From: Mycobacterium sp. ENV421 | Lineage (GTDB): Bacteria > Actinomycetota > Actinomycetes > Mycobacteriales > Mycobacteriaceae | Assembly: GCF_002887815.1 (NCBI RefSeq) | Contig: NZ_PDHO01000021.1 | Location: 1 to 64,000 of the forward strand | Direction of reading: 5' to 3' | Length of the DNA: 64,000 nt | Shown: positions 1 through 6,745 of the stretch, one piece after another | Position numbering within the stretch: position 1 is the stretch's first letter | Layout of the letters: each line of letters starts with the position of its first letter | Translations under genes and position numbers: made by a program | Notes under the pieces: model-generated | Seen by the model: the letters and a program-made list of their open reading frames with translations, nothing else | The model's database searches: none | What the model was told of the DNA's origin: nothing

Positions 1-825
1 CACCGGCCAGTCAGGCCGCGTGACCGAAACTGTCACCTGATCGTGCAGCAGACCCAGATCACGACCGGCAGCGGTGGCATAACGGTAGGCGTCGGGGCCG
101 ACCAGCAATCGAGCGGGCGGCGCGTCCATGTCGACGATATCGAGAAGCAGGGCAGCGACTTTCACCGGATCACTGGCGCCGAGATTCGCGGACTGGCTCA
201 GCTCGGCGGCAGCGCCCACGGTTGCTTCGTACTCGGGGCGGACCGGTGCGATGCGCATCGACGAGCCGGCCCAATCGGTGCGCATTCCCCCCGGTTCCAG
301 AACGGTCACCTTGATGCCGAGCGGGGCGACCTCCTGGGCGAGGACCCCGGAGTAACCGGTGACAGCCCACTTGGCCGACTGATAGGCGGCCAGCCCAGGT
401 CGCGCCAATCGACCGCCGACGGAGGAGATTTGAATGATGTGGCCCGTGTGCTGTCGACGCATGACGGGCAGCACGGCCTGTGTGAGCCGGACGACGCCGA
501 AGAAGTTCGCCTCGACCTGTGCGCGAAAGTCGTCGAAATCGACGTCTTCGGCGGCAGCCATGTTGGCGTATCCGGCATTGTTGACCAGAACGTCGAGGCG
601 CCCCCACCGTTGGATCGCGGTGTCCACGGCGGCGCGGACCTGCTCGTCGTTGGTGACGTCCAGTTCGACGACGGCCAGGCTCTCGGGTGCGCCGGCCGCG
701 AGGTCGTCGAGCGACGTTGTGGAACGAACACCCGCGACGACGCGATGCCCGGCGCTCAGAGCCGCCTCGGTGATGGCGCGCCCGAGCCCGCGAGATGCTC
801 CGGAGATGAGAACGACGTGCGACAT
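1..825 (-). CDS. SDR-family oxidoreductase, 3' end cut by window edge
   Basis: A classical short-chain dehydrogenase read leftwards from ATG at 825. The frame stays open to base 1, so the C-terminus lies outside; 275 codons are visible. The Rossmann motif (ISGASRGLG, about residues 7-15), the NNAG motif (82-85), Ser134/135 and the Y148-x3-K152 pair are all present, so it should be an active NAD(P)-dependent oxidoreductase; the substrate is unknown. It lies 30 bp downstream of another SDR on the same strand and is probably co-transcribed with it. Long open frames on the opposite strand here are shadows of this gene. Confidence 0.88.
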   Translation of the reverse strand, partial: MSHVVLISGASRGLGRAITEAALSAGHRVVAGVRSTTSLDDLAAGAPESLAVVELDVTNDEQVRAAVDTAIQRWGRLDVLVNNAGYANMAAAEDVDFDDFRAQVEANFFGVVRLTQAVLPVMRRQHTGHIIQISSVGGRLARPGLAAYQSAKWAVTGYSGVLAQEVAPLGIKVTVLEPGGMRTDWAGSSMRIAPVRPEYEATVGAAAELSQSANLGASDPVKVAALLLDIVDMDAPPARLLVGPDAYRYATAAGRDLGLLHDQVTVSVTRPDWPV

Positions 826-855
826 GACGATGACCTTTCGTTGCAGTGGTGGGGT

Positions 856-1647
856 TCAGTTGACGTTGCGGATGGTGCCGCCGTCGACGCGAAGGTCGGC
901 ACCGCTGATGTATCCGGCATGCGTGCTGGCGAGGAAGCACACCGCGGCCGCGATCTCCTCAGGCCGCCCGAGCCGGCCGATGTCGTTGGGGAACCACGTT
1001 GTGGCCGCTGCATTTTCGATGTCCGGCCAGGTGGGTCCCCAGCCGTTGGTGGCCGCAGCCTGCAACACCATGTCTCGGGTGCTGTCGGTGAGGATCACTC
1101 CCGGAGCGACGATGTTGGCTGTGACGCCGGTGCCGGACAACTCCCGCGCGAGCGACACGGTCAGGTTGTGCCTAGCGGCCAGAGTGGCACTGTAGTGAGG
1201 CTGCTCCGCGACCGGTTGAACGGCCAGACCGCCGCCGATCTGGATCACCCTGCCCCAGCCCCGTCTCCGCATGCCAGGTACCACGTGAGCGATCATCCGC
1301 ACGACGGATACGACGTTGCTCTGGTGGATGCGAGTCCACTCGTCGGCCGGGAGGTCTGCCCACGATGCAGCGTCGTAGTAGCCGGCATTGTTGACCAGGA
1401 TGTCGATGTCCCCCGCCGCTTGCGCGACCGCGGCAGCCCCCTCGTCGGTCGAAAGATCACCGAGTACGGCGTCGGCATCGCCGTGGTTCGCACGGATGGC
1501 GGCCACCACGGCGTCGGTTCGGTCGGCGTCGCGCCCGTGCACCACAACGGACACGCCCTCGGCAGCAAGCATCTCGGCGATCGCGCGGCCGAGGCCGGCG
1601 CTCGAGCCGGTCACCAGCGCCCGCTTGTGGGCCAATCCCAGTTCCAC
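856..1647 (-). CDS. SDR-family protein lacking the canonical catalytic Ser and Lys
   Basis: A 263-residue SDR with a good cofactor site (TGSSAGLG, residues 13-20) and NNAG (86-89). The C-terminal part (ADLRVDGG) is typical of FabG-like SDRs. The active site is odd. Glycines (138-140) occupy the place where the catalytic Ser normally follows IQI, and the Tyr (152) is followed at +4 by Leu156 instead of Lys. The tyrosine and the fold are kept, so it may be a non-canonical enzyme or a binding protein. It is the first gene of the two-SDR unit, and its 90-bp upstream gap holds two copies of a GTCTAC-N4-GTATAC operator next to the neighbouring TetR gene. Confidence 0.9.
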   Translation of the reverse strand: MELGLAHKRALVTGSSAGLGRAIAEMLAAEGVSVVVHGRDADRTDAVVAAIRANHGDADAVLGDLSTDEGAAAVAQAAGDIDILVNNAGYYDAASWADLPADEWTRIHQSNVVSVVRMIAHVVPGMRRRGWGRVIQIGGGLAVQPVAEQPHYSATLAARHNLTVSLARELSGTGVTANIVAPGVILTDSTRDMVLQAAATNGWGPTWPDIENAAATTWFPNDIGRLGRPEEIAAAVCFLASTHAGYISGADLRVDGGTIRNVN

Positions 1648-1659
1648 CGCGGCCTCCTT

Positions 1660-1699
1660 GTCTACACCTGTATACCTTCCGATGTATACGAACGTAGAC
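1660..1699. promoter_or_regulatory. Paired TetR-type operator sites upstream of the SDR operon
   Basis: Two 16-bp sites face each other: GTCTACACCTGTATAC at 1660-1675, and the same GTCTAC-N4-GTATAC pattern on the minus strand at 1684-1699. Each is an imperfect palindrome and together they form a larger inverted repeat centred near 1679.5. They sit between the TetR gene (ending at 1738) and the SDR start (1647). A third copy lies upstream of the NIPSNAP gene. Binding by the adjacent TetR protein is inferred. Confidence 0.6.
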
Positions 1700-1737
1700 T
1701 TACGCTGGTTGATTCCCGGCGTCGCGGTTTGGGCTTG

Positions 1738-2307
1738 CTAACCTTCGATCAGCGCGGCGATTACCGGCTCGACCAGCTTCTCCAGCTCCGCAGACTTGCT
1801 GGTGCGCAGCGCGCGGGTTCCGATCAGCCCGCGCATCATGAGCAATCCACTGATGACCGCGAGCAGCATCTCGCTGCGAAGCTCGCGATCAGCCGAGTCG
1901 AGTTGCCGGGCCAGGCGTGCGCCGACGTGGCGTTCGATGGCCTTCCGCACGATCGCCACGGCGACCGGATTCGACGCAGACTTCAGCATGATCAGGAACG
2001 GCTGCGGCGCCTCGGCCCGCGGCGCGCTCTTCGCCACCAACGCCTTGACGGTGTCACCGATCAGGTCGTCAGACTGCTCACCGATGAACACTGGTGTGGC
2101 GAAGGCAGTTTCGACGGCCTCGGTGAACAATCCCTCCTTCGAACCGAAATATCTGTTCACCAGCATGGCGGTGACTCCGGCGTCGTGAGCGATCTGACGC
2201 ACTCCCACGCCGTCATAGCCGGCGCGGGCGAAGTTGTCGATCGCCGAGCGCAGAATCGCCTCGCGGGTCGCCGCCGCGTTGCGTGTCGGTGACGTGGACG
2301 CCGTCAT
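1738..2307 (-). CDS. TetR/AcrR-family transcriptional regulator
   Basis: A 189-residue TetR protein starting at ATG 2307. Residues about 12-58 form the helix-turn-helix domain (AAATREAILRSAI, then VRQIAHDAGV and VNRYFGSKEGLF), followed by a helical ligand-binding domain with a TetR_C-like tail. The frame extends further upstream but has no recognisable protein before the chosen ATG, and the HTH begins at the usual distance from it. The gene lies between the NIPSNAP gene and the SDR pair, all on the minus strand. GTCTAC-type operators flank this set, which suggests local regulation of these genes. Confidence 0.92.
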   Translation of the reverse strand: MTASTSPTRNAAATREAILRSAIDNFARAGYDGVGVRQIAHDAGVTAMLVNRYFGSKEGLFTEAVETAFATPVFIGEQSDDLIGDTVKALVAKSAPRAEAPQPFLIMLKSASNPVAVAIVRKAIERHVGARLARQLDSADRELRSEMLLAVISGLLMMRGLIGTRALRTSKSAELEKLVEPVIAALIEG

Positions 2308-2342
2308 GAGAAGTCTCCGTCCTGTCGAGGAGCTGAGGGTTG

Positions 2343-2657
2343 CTACTGCAGCGGGGAACCCGCGATGGGTTCGAGGGTTCGCGTGTGAGTCGCGACGATG
2401 AGCGATGGGTCGAATTGCCGGTGGTCTTCGATGAAGTCCTCGCTGTTGGCATAACGCTCCGCCAGAGCGCCCGGGTCGCCGCTCGAATAGTCGACGAGCG
2501 CGAGGACGCGTGGCTCTGCGACAGACGGTTCGGTCCACACGCCGTGCACAATGATGCCGTACTTGCCCAGCGTGCGAATGTGGCGAGGCCAGAACTCGGA
2601 GACGTAACCCTCCAGGGCCGCGGTGTCGGCCAATGCGTACGTTCGCAGCTCCATCAC
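2343..2657 (-). CDS. NIPSNAP-family protein
   Basis: A 104-residue single-domain protein beginning MMELRTYAL, the typical N-terminus of bacterial NIPSNAP proteins (dimeric alpha-beta barrel ferredoxin-like fold). It has the usual pattern of a short beta strand, a Trp-Pro-Arg helix (FWPRHIRTLGKYG) and the GVWTEP strand. The biochemical role of the family is not established; in actinobacteria such genes often sit with catabolic enzymes. It precedes the TetR gene by 35 bp on the same strand, and one operator copy lies just upstream of its start. Confidence 0.8.
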   Translation of the reverse strand: MMELRTYALADTAALEGYVSEFWPRHIRTLGKYGIIVHGVWTEPSVAEPRVLALVDYSSGDPGALAERYANSEDFIEDHRQFDPSLIVATHTRTLEPIAGSPLQ

Positions 2658-2664
2658 GGTGCAA

Positions 2665-2680
2665 GTCTACGGGCGTAGAT
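2665..2680. promoter_or_regulatory. Third GTCTAC-N4-GTAGAY operator
   Basis: GTCTACGGGCGTAGAT lies immediately upstream of the NIPSNAP start (2657). It matches the two sites at 1660-1699, which makes autoregulation by the TetR gene two steps downstream plausible. Confidence 0.5.
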
Positions 2681-2683
2681 CGG

Positions 2684-3577
2684 CTAGATGTTCGACTCGT
2701 CAACCGGAACGCCGCGGGCCGGCGCGGCGGCGCCACCGTCGTCATCCACTGGCGGCACGACGTCGAGGCCCAGTGTGTACGACGTCATCGACAGCGAACC
2801 GTAGGCGCAGCCATCGGTGAGCACGCCGACCTTCTCCGCGTGATCGGCAGCCACTCCCGCGAAGTACAACAGCGGCAGAAAGTGGTCTGGCGTCGGCACC
2901 GCGGCCGCGTAGTCCGGGTGCTCGCGCAGCCGGACCGCGTCGGCCGGATCGGTCAGCACCTGCGCCCGCGACTGATCGTCGAAGCGCTGCGCCCAGTCAA
3001 AAGCCCTGTCCTGCAGCGTCGGATCCATCCCGGCCAGGTTATGCACGACGTTGCCGCTGCCCAGGATCAGCACTCCCCGCTCACGTAGCGCGGCAAGCTT
3101 GGCGCCCAGCGCGAGGTGATACTCCAGCGGTTTATAGGCGTTGATCGCCAATTGCACGACCGGCACCGATGCCTCCGGGAAAGCGTGCACGAGCACCGAC
3201 CAAGTGCCGTGGTCGATCCCCCAGCTGTCGACGTCGGCTCCCACCCACGTCGGCTCCACGACATCGGCGATCTCCTCGGCAAGCTCCGGCAGGCCCGGTG
3301 CCGGGTACTGCACGTCGAAGAGTTCGGTGGGAAAGCCGTAGAAATCGTGGATGGTCCGCGGCACCGCCATCGCGGTGACGGCGGTGGCGTTGATGTACCA
3401 GTGCGCACTCACGACGAGGATCGCCCGCGGCCGCCCGGCTGATGCGTGCACCGCCCGTCCGAACGCCTGCCACGCCGAGGTATAGCGGTTGAGCTCCAGG
3501 GCGTTCATCGGACTGCCGTGCCCGATGAACGCGGCCGGCATGAGTGCGGACATGGCTCTAGTTAACCGCGATATCAC
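2684..3577 (-). CDS. DODA-type extradiol dioxygenase (LigB-fold, YgiD-like)
   Basis: A 297-residue member of the class III extradiol ring-opening dioxygenases related to 4,5-DOPA dioxygenase. The expected metal and active-site histidines are visible: GHGSPMNAL near the N-terminus, SAHW, the DHGTW loop, GSGNVVHNL and PTPDHFLPLL. Such enzymes open catechol-type rings using a non-haem metal; the substrate here is unknown. The GTG start at 3577 overlaps the stop of the PhyH gene (GTGA), indicating translational coupling. An ATG at 3553 is an alternative start. Confidence 0.88.
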   Translation of the reverse strand: MISRLTRAMSALMPAAFIGHGSPMNALELNRYTSAWQAFGRAVHASAGRPRAILVVSAHWYINATAVTAMAVPRTIHDFYGFPTELFDVQYPAPGLPELAEEIADVVEPTWVGADVDSWGIDHGTWSVLVHAFPEASVPVVQLAINAYKPLEYHLALGAKLAALRERGVLILGSGNVVHNLAGMDPTLQDRAFDWAQRFDDQSRAQVLTDPADAVRLREHPDYAAAVPTPDHFLPLLYFAGVAADHAEKVGVLTDGCAYGSLSMTSYTLGLDVVPPVDDDGGAAAPARGVPVDESNI

Positions 3578-4461
3578 TCACTGTGGGTGAGCTGGTCAGC
3601 GAAGGCCGCGCCCGCATCGCCGGTCAGCTTGGCCGCATCGAACGCGTAGGCAACACGGTCACCGCGAATCGCGCGCAACGGATCCTCGAAGTCACGGAAG
3701 TACCCCATGGCCCACGCGCCCTCCTGATAGCCGATCAGCTTCAGCAGATCGTCCTCGAGGTCGCGTGCGACTTCCAGTGGTACCGAGAGGAATTGGTTCT
3801 CCTCCTGACGGACCCAGCCGACGCTGTAGTTCACGTTGATGGCGCGCCGCACCTGGTCACTGCGGTTGGCGGCACCGCTGTGCACGATCTTGCCGGAGTA
3901 GAGCAGCACCGACCCCCGCGACATCTCCGCCTGCACGCATTCGTCGTCGGCATAGTCGGTCGGCTTCTTGTCGCCCACCTGACTGCCCGGCACCACCCTG
4001 GTCGCGCCCATCTCTGCGGTGTAGTCGGTCATCGCCCACAGCGTGTTGCACTGCACGTGGTAGTCGTCCGGGAATGGGTAGAAGTCGAAGGCGTTCTGGT
4101 CGCGGTGCAGTGACTGGTCGGTTTCGCCCGGCTCGATCGAGATCACCTGGGTGAGCATCAGCTGAAATGCGCTGGCATGGCCGAGGAAGTCCTCGCAGAC
4201 CCCGAGGATGGACGGATTCTGGATCAGCGTGCGGCAAGCCGGGGACCGGGCGATCAGCGCACCGGTTCGCCGGGTCTTGCGACCGATCATCGCGTTGTAG
4301 CCCATCGGCGTCGCGTCGAGGTAGGGCGCGAGTTCGTCGCCGATCGTGTCCATCAAGGAGTCCGGAACCAGGTTGTCGACGATCACGTAACCGTCGCGGC
4401 GCAGATGGTCGGCAAGGTCCGCCGGGGATGTGGTGGCCGGAACATGCGTCAGCACGGTCAT
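3574..4461 (-). CDS. Phytanoyl-CoA dioxygenase (PhyH) family hydroxylase
   Basis: A 295-residue Fe(II)/2-oxoglutarate-dependent oxygenase of the PhyH type. The iron-binding HxD lies in SLHRDQNAF, and the distal His in SGKIVHSGAANRS is followed by an Arg that would bind 2-oxoglutarate. The C-terminal part (VGWVRQEENQFLSVP) is typical of the group often annotated in mycobacteria as PhyH family. The substrate is probably a lipid or secondary metabolite, but this cannot be read here. It is co-translated with the downstream DODA-type dioxygenase. Confidence 0.9.
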   Translation of the reverse strand: MTVLTHVPATTSPADLADHLRRDGYVIVDNLVPDSLMDTIGDELAPYLDATPMGYNAMIGRKTRRTGALIARSPACRTLIQNPSILGVCEDFLGHASAFQLMLTQVISIEPGETDQSLHRDQNAFDFYPFPDDYHVQCNTLWAMTDYTAEMGATRVVPGSQVGDKKPTDYADDECVQAEMSRGSVLLYSGKIVHSGAANRSDQVRRAINVNYSVGWVRQEENQFLSVPLEVARDLEDDLLKLIGYQEGAWAMGYFRDFEDPLRAIRGDRVAYAFDAAKLTGDAGAAFADQLTHSE

Positions 4462-4517
4462 GGTTCGAGTATCGGGGAACGTATGTGTTGACCAGGTAAA
4501 AAGGCGTCACACGACGG

Positions 4518-5231
4518 TTAAGGCCGCCGCCGCTTGGGGGCGTCCGGCTTACGGGCGACCTTTCCGGCGGCGGCGCGAGCGGCTTGCTTGGCGAGCGTCT
4601 TCTCTCGCGCGGTGCGCTTCGGAGTCGGCTGCGTCTGCCCGCGCGACGAACCCGGTTTGCGCCCCCGCACGATCCCGGTGAACTCTTCGACCAATGCCGA
4701 CGGTTGTCCCGCTGGGAAGGCAAGCGCCACTGGACAAGTCGGCGCGTCGACAATCAGGCGGTACGTGAGGTCGCGACGGTGGTACAGCCGGGCCAGCGAC
4801 TGCGGGACGATCAGCACGCCCAACCCCGCGGCGGCGAGTTCGATTGCAGCCTCGGTGGTTTCGGGGCGGTGATCGATCGCAGTGCCCGGAGTGTCCGCCC
4901 AGCAGACGACGTCGTCGAGTGGCAGCAGTATCGGTTCGTCGGTGAGGTCGGCCGCGGTGATCTCGTCGGCGGCGCTCAGGAGGTGATCGGTCGGCACCAC
5001 GGCCACCGTCGTCTCCTTGTAGAGCGGGATGATGGACAGTCCCGAGGTGTCGGCCCGCGGGCGCAGCAACGCGACGTCGACGGTCCCGTGGCGCACCCCG
5101 GCGGCCGCGTCCGCCGCGGTGACGGCACGCAGCGTCAGCGGAACATCGGGATGGCGCTCGGCCCAGGTCCGCGCCCACTTCGCCGGCGTCGCTCCGGGCA
5201 CATACCCGACGGTGAGCGAGGACTGGGTCAC
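4518..5231 (-). CDS. LysR-type substrate-binding domain protein without HTH
   Basis: A 237-residue protein that begins directly with the effector-binding fold of LysR regulators (LTVGYVPGATPAKW) and contains the expected HGTVDVALLRP and VVPTDHLL segments, but has no N-terminal helix-turn-helix. The last 45 or so residues are very rich in Lys, Arg and Ala and end KRRRP, a disordered tail that could bind nucleic acid. It is divergent from the DUF5997 gene with only 28 bp between the starts, an arrangement I recall as common in actinobacteria. The function is unknown. Confidence 0.85.
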   Translation of the reverse strand: MTQSSLTVGYVPGATPAKWARTWAERHPDVPLTLRAVTAADAAAGVRHGTVDVALLRPRADTSGLSIIPLYKETTVAVVPTDHLLSAADEITAADLTDEPILLPLDDVVCWADTPGTAIDHRPETTEAAIELAAAGLGVLIVPQSLARLYHRRDLTYRLIVDAPTCPVALAFPAGQPSALVEEFTGIVRGRKPGSSRGQTQPTPKRTAREKTLAKQAARAAAGKVARKPDAPKRRRP

Positions 5232-5259
5232 CGACTCAGGCTACCGATAGGCTCGTGCC

Positions 5260-5640
5260 ATGAGCAGGCCGAACGCGCAGTCGATGAAACCCGCCACCGC
5301 GGCGAAGAAGCTGGACGTGTACCTGCCGGCGACGCCCGCGGAGTTCCAGGCGAATGCGATCACCCGCGACGAGCTGGCAGCTCTACAGGCCGACCCGCCG
5401 CAGTGGCTGACCGATCTCCGCAAGAACGGGCCGCACCCGAAGAACCTGGTGGCGGCCAAGCTGGGCGTGTCGATCGCGGGGCTTGCGCGCGGTGGAGTGA
5501 CCGATGCGCTGACCACCGAGCAGATCGATGCGCTGCTCGCCGAGAAGCCGGACTGGCTGGTCGCCGAACGCGAGAGCTACCAGAACGTGCTGGCCGAGCA
5601 GCGGCGGCTGAAGGCGCTGCACGCGGACAAGGCCCGCTGA
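5260..5640 (+). CDS. DUF5997 family protein
   Basis: A 126-residue soluble protein that I recognise as the actinobacterial DUF5997 family (LDVYLPATPAEFQ near the N-terminus, then PPQWLTDLRKNGPHPKN and a helix-turn-helix-like AAKLGVSIAGLARGG segment, residues about 60-85). The last segment resembles a small DNA-binding helix pair, but this is inference. The gene is divergent from, and 28 bp away from, the HTH-less LysR effector gene, so the two may work together, one sensing and one binding. Confidence 0.85.
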   Translation: MSRPNAQSMKPATAAKKLDVYLPATPAEFQANAITRDELAALQADPPQWLTDLRKNGPHPKNLVAAKLGVSIAGLARGGVTDALTTEQIDALLAEKPDWLVAERESYQNVLAEQRRLKALHADKAR

Positions 5641-5645
5641 AGGCG

Positions 5646-6038
5646 TCACGCCGCGTCGTCGGTCCAGAAGATCTGCCAGGAATGGCCGTCGAGGTCGTTG
5701 TAACTGCGTCCGTACATGGACCCATGATCTTCGGAATCCCCGTCGGTCCCGCCCGCGGCGATCGCTCGATTCACCAAAGCATCCACCGCGCCACGACTGT
5801 CGACGCCGAGGCAGACCACGCATTCTTTGACCTTGGCCGCGTCGGCGGTCTCTAGCGGGTGCAGCGAGTCGAAGGCGTCGCGCTGCAGCAGCATCGCGAA
5901 CTGGTTGTCCCCCAGTACGAGCGTGACGGCGGTCTCCCCACTGAACTGTTCGTTGATCGCATATCCGAGGCCGGCGAAGAACTTTCGCGAGCGCTCGACG
6001 TCGGCGACGGGCAGGTTGACGAACAGCATTGAGTGCAT
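5646..6038 (-). CDS. VOC-superfamily (glyoxalase-like) protein
   Basis: A 130-residue vicinal-oxygen-chelate domain: MLFVNLPVADVERSRKFFAGLGY at the N-terminus is the classic start, followed by the second beta-alpha-beta-beta-beta unit ending DLDGHSWQIFW. It resembles the lactoylglutathione-lyase-like proteins common in actinobacteria; enzyme activity cannot be assigned. It converges with DUF5997 (5-bp gap). ATG codons at 6038 and 6029 are both possible starts. Confidence 0.87.
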   Translation of the reverse strand: MHSMLFVNLPVADVERSRKFFAGLGYAINEQFSGETAVTLVLGDNQFAMLLQRDAFDSLHPLETADAAKVKECVVCLGVDSRGAVDALVNRAIAAGGTDGDSEDHGSMYGRSYNDLDGHSWQIFWTDDAA

Positions 6039-6137
6039 GGGTGCCTCCGGGGCGTCTGCGGGATCCGGCTGAATGCCGTCGGAGACTTAGACCGGCCGGG
6101 CGCGCGAAACTCATCGTGGATGGAACGTCGTCGATAC

Positions 6138-6182
6138 AGAACTGAGAGCGACGATGTCGCCGTCAGTCTCGCTCTCAGTTCT
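6138..6182. repeat. 14-bp perfect inverted repeat in a divergent promoter region
   Basis: AGAACTGAGAGCGA at 6138-6151 is repeated exactly as its reverse complement at 6169-6182, with a 17-bp spacer (centre-to-centre 31 bp, about three helical turns). It lies between the divergent VOC and DUF-like membrane genes and ends 32 bp before the latter's start. It could be an operator bound by a dimer of dimers or an RNA hairpin in the leader. Confidence 0.55.
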
Positions 6183-6214
6183 GAGTCGATGCGACGAGCC
6201 GTACCCTGCCCTCC

Positions 6215-6739
6215 ATGACCTACCTTCCAACGTGGGTGCGTGAGCACCCGATCGCAGTGGCCACCGCGGGCTATGTGGGCTATTCCGCGGTGATGCTCCG
6301 GTTGGATCGTCAGATGCAGGCCACCGGCGGACCCGGCATCATCCCGTTCGAACTCGCGGGCTCAGCCGCCAAGGCGGAAGGCATCATGGCCCGGTGGGGC
6401 GAGGAGGGCATACACGCGGCCCGCAGGTCGATGTGGCTCGACTTCGGCTACATGACGAGCTACGGAATCCTGTTGGCATTGCTCGTCGACCGTCGGCGTC
6501 GACGCCGGGGTCATCCGGCCTGGCTATCAGCCCTGGCCGCCGGTGCGGTCGCGGGCGATGCGGTCGAGGGCGTCGCGCTGCTGCGAGTGCTCGACCACCG
6601 GGACGTCGCCGTCAACGCGCGGCGCGCCCAGGTGGCAGCGTCGATCAAGTTCGCCATCCTCGTGGCGACTCTTGGATACACCGTCTACCCGGGAAAAAGT
6701 CAGGCCAGGGGTAATACCCCTGGCCTGACTTTTACTTAG
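6215..6739 (+). CDS. Small membrane protein of unknown function
   Basis: A 174-residue protein with about three or four hydrophobic segments (around residues 12-30, 72-92, 105-125 and 143-160) separated by an Arg-rich loop (DRRRRRRGH, about 92-100). I do not recognise a named domain. It converges on nrdE. Its last 15 or so codons, up to the stop at 6737-6739, are read through a strong bidirectional terminator hairpin, so the transcript probably ends at or just before its own stop codon. Translation may really end earlier in related strains. Confidence 0.72.
   Translation: MTYLPTWVREHPIAVATAGYVGYSAVMLRLDRQMQATGGPGIIPFELAGSAAKAEGIMARWGEEGIHAARRSMWLDFGYMTSYGILLALLVDRRRRRRGHPAWLSALAAGAVAGDAVEGVALLRVLDHRDVAVNARRAQVAASIKFAILVATLGYTVYPGKSQARGNTPGLTFT
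6695..6733. terminator. Bidirectional intrinsic terminator between the membrane protein gene and nrdE
   Basis: A perfect 17-bp stem (AAAAGTCAGGCCAGGGG at 6695-6711 pairing with 6717-6733) with a 5-base TAATA loop, flanked by A-run and T-run so that it reads as an intrinsic terminator in both directions. It ends 13 bp short of the nrdE stop and lies inside the convergent gene's coding frame. Confidence 0.88.
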
Positions 6740-6745
6740 CTCAGC

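Noticed and set aside
43..2292. A 749-codon open frame on the plus strand
   Set aside because: It has no recognisable domain and lies antisense to two clear SDR genes and a TetR gene; it is a shadow typical of GC-rich coding DNA.
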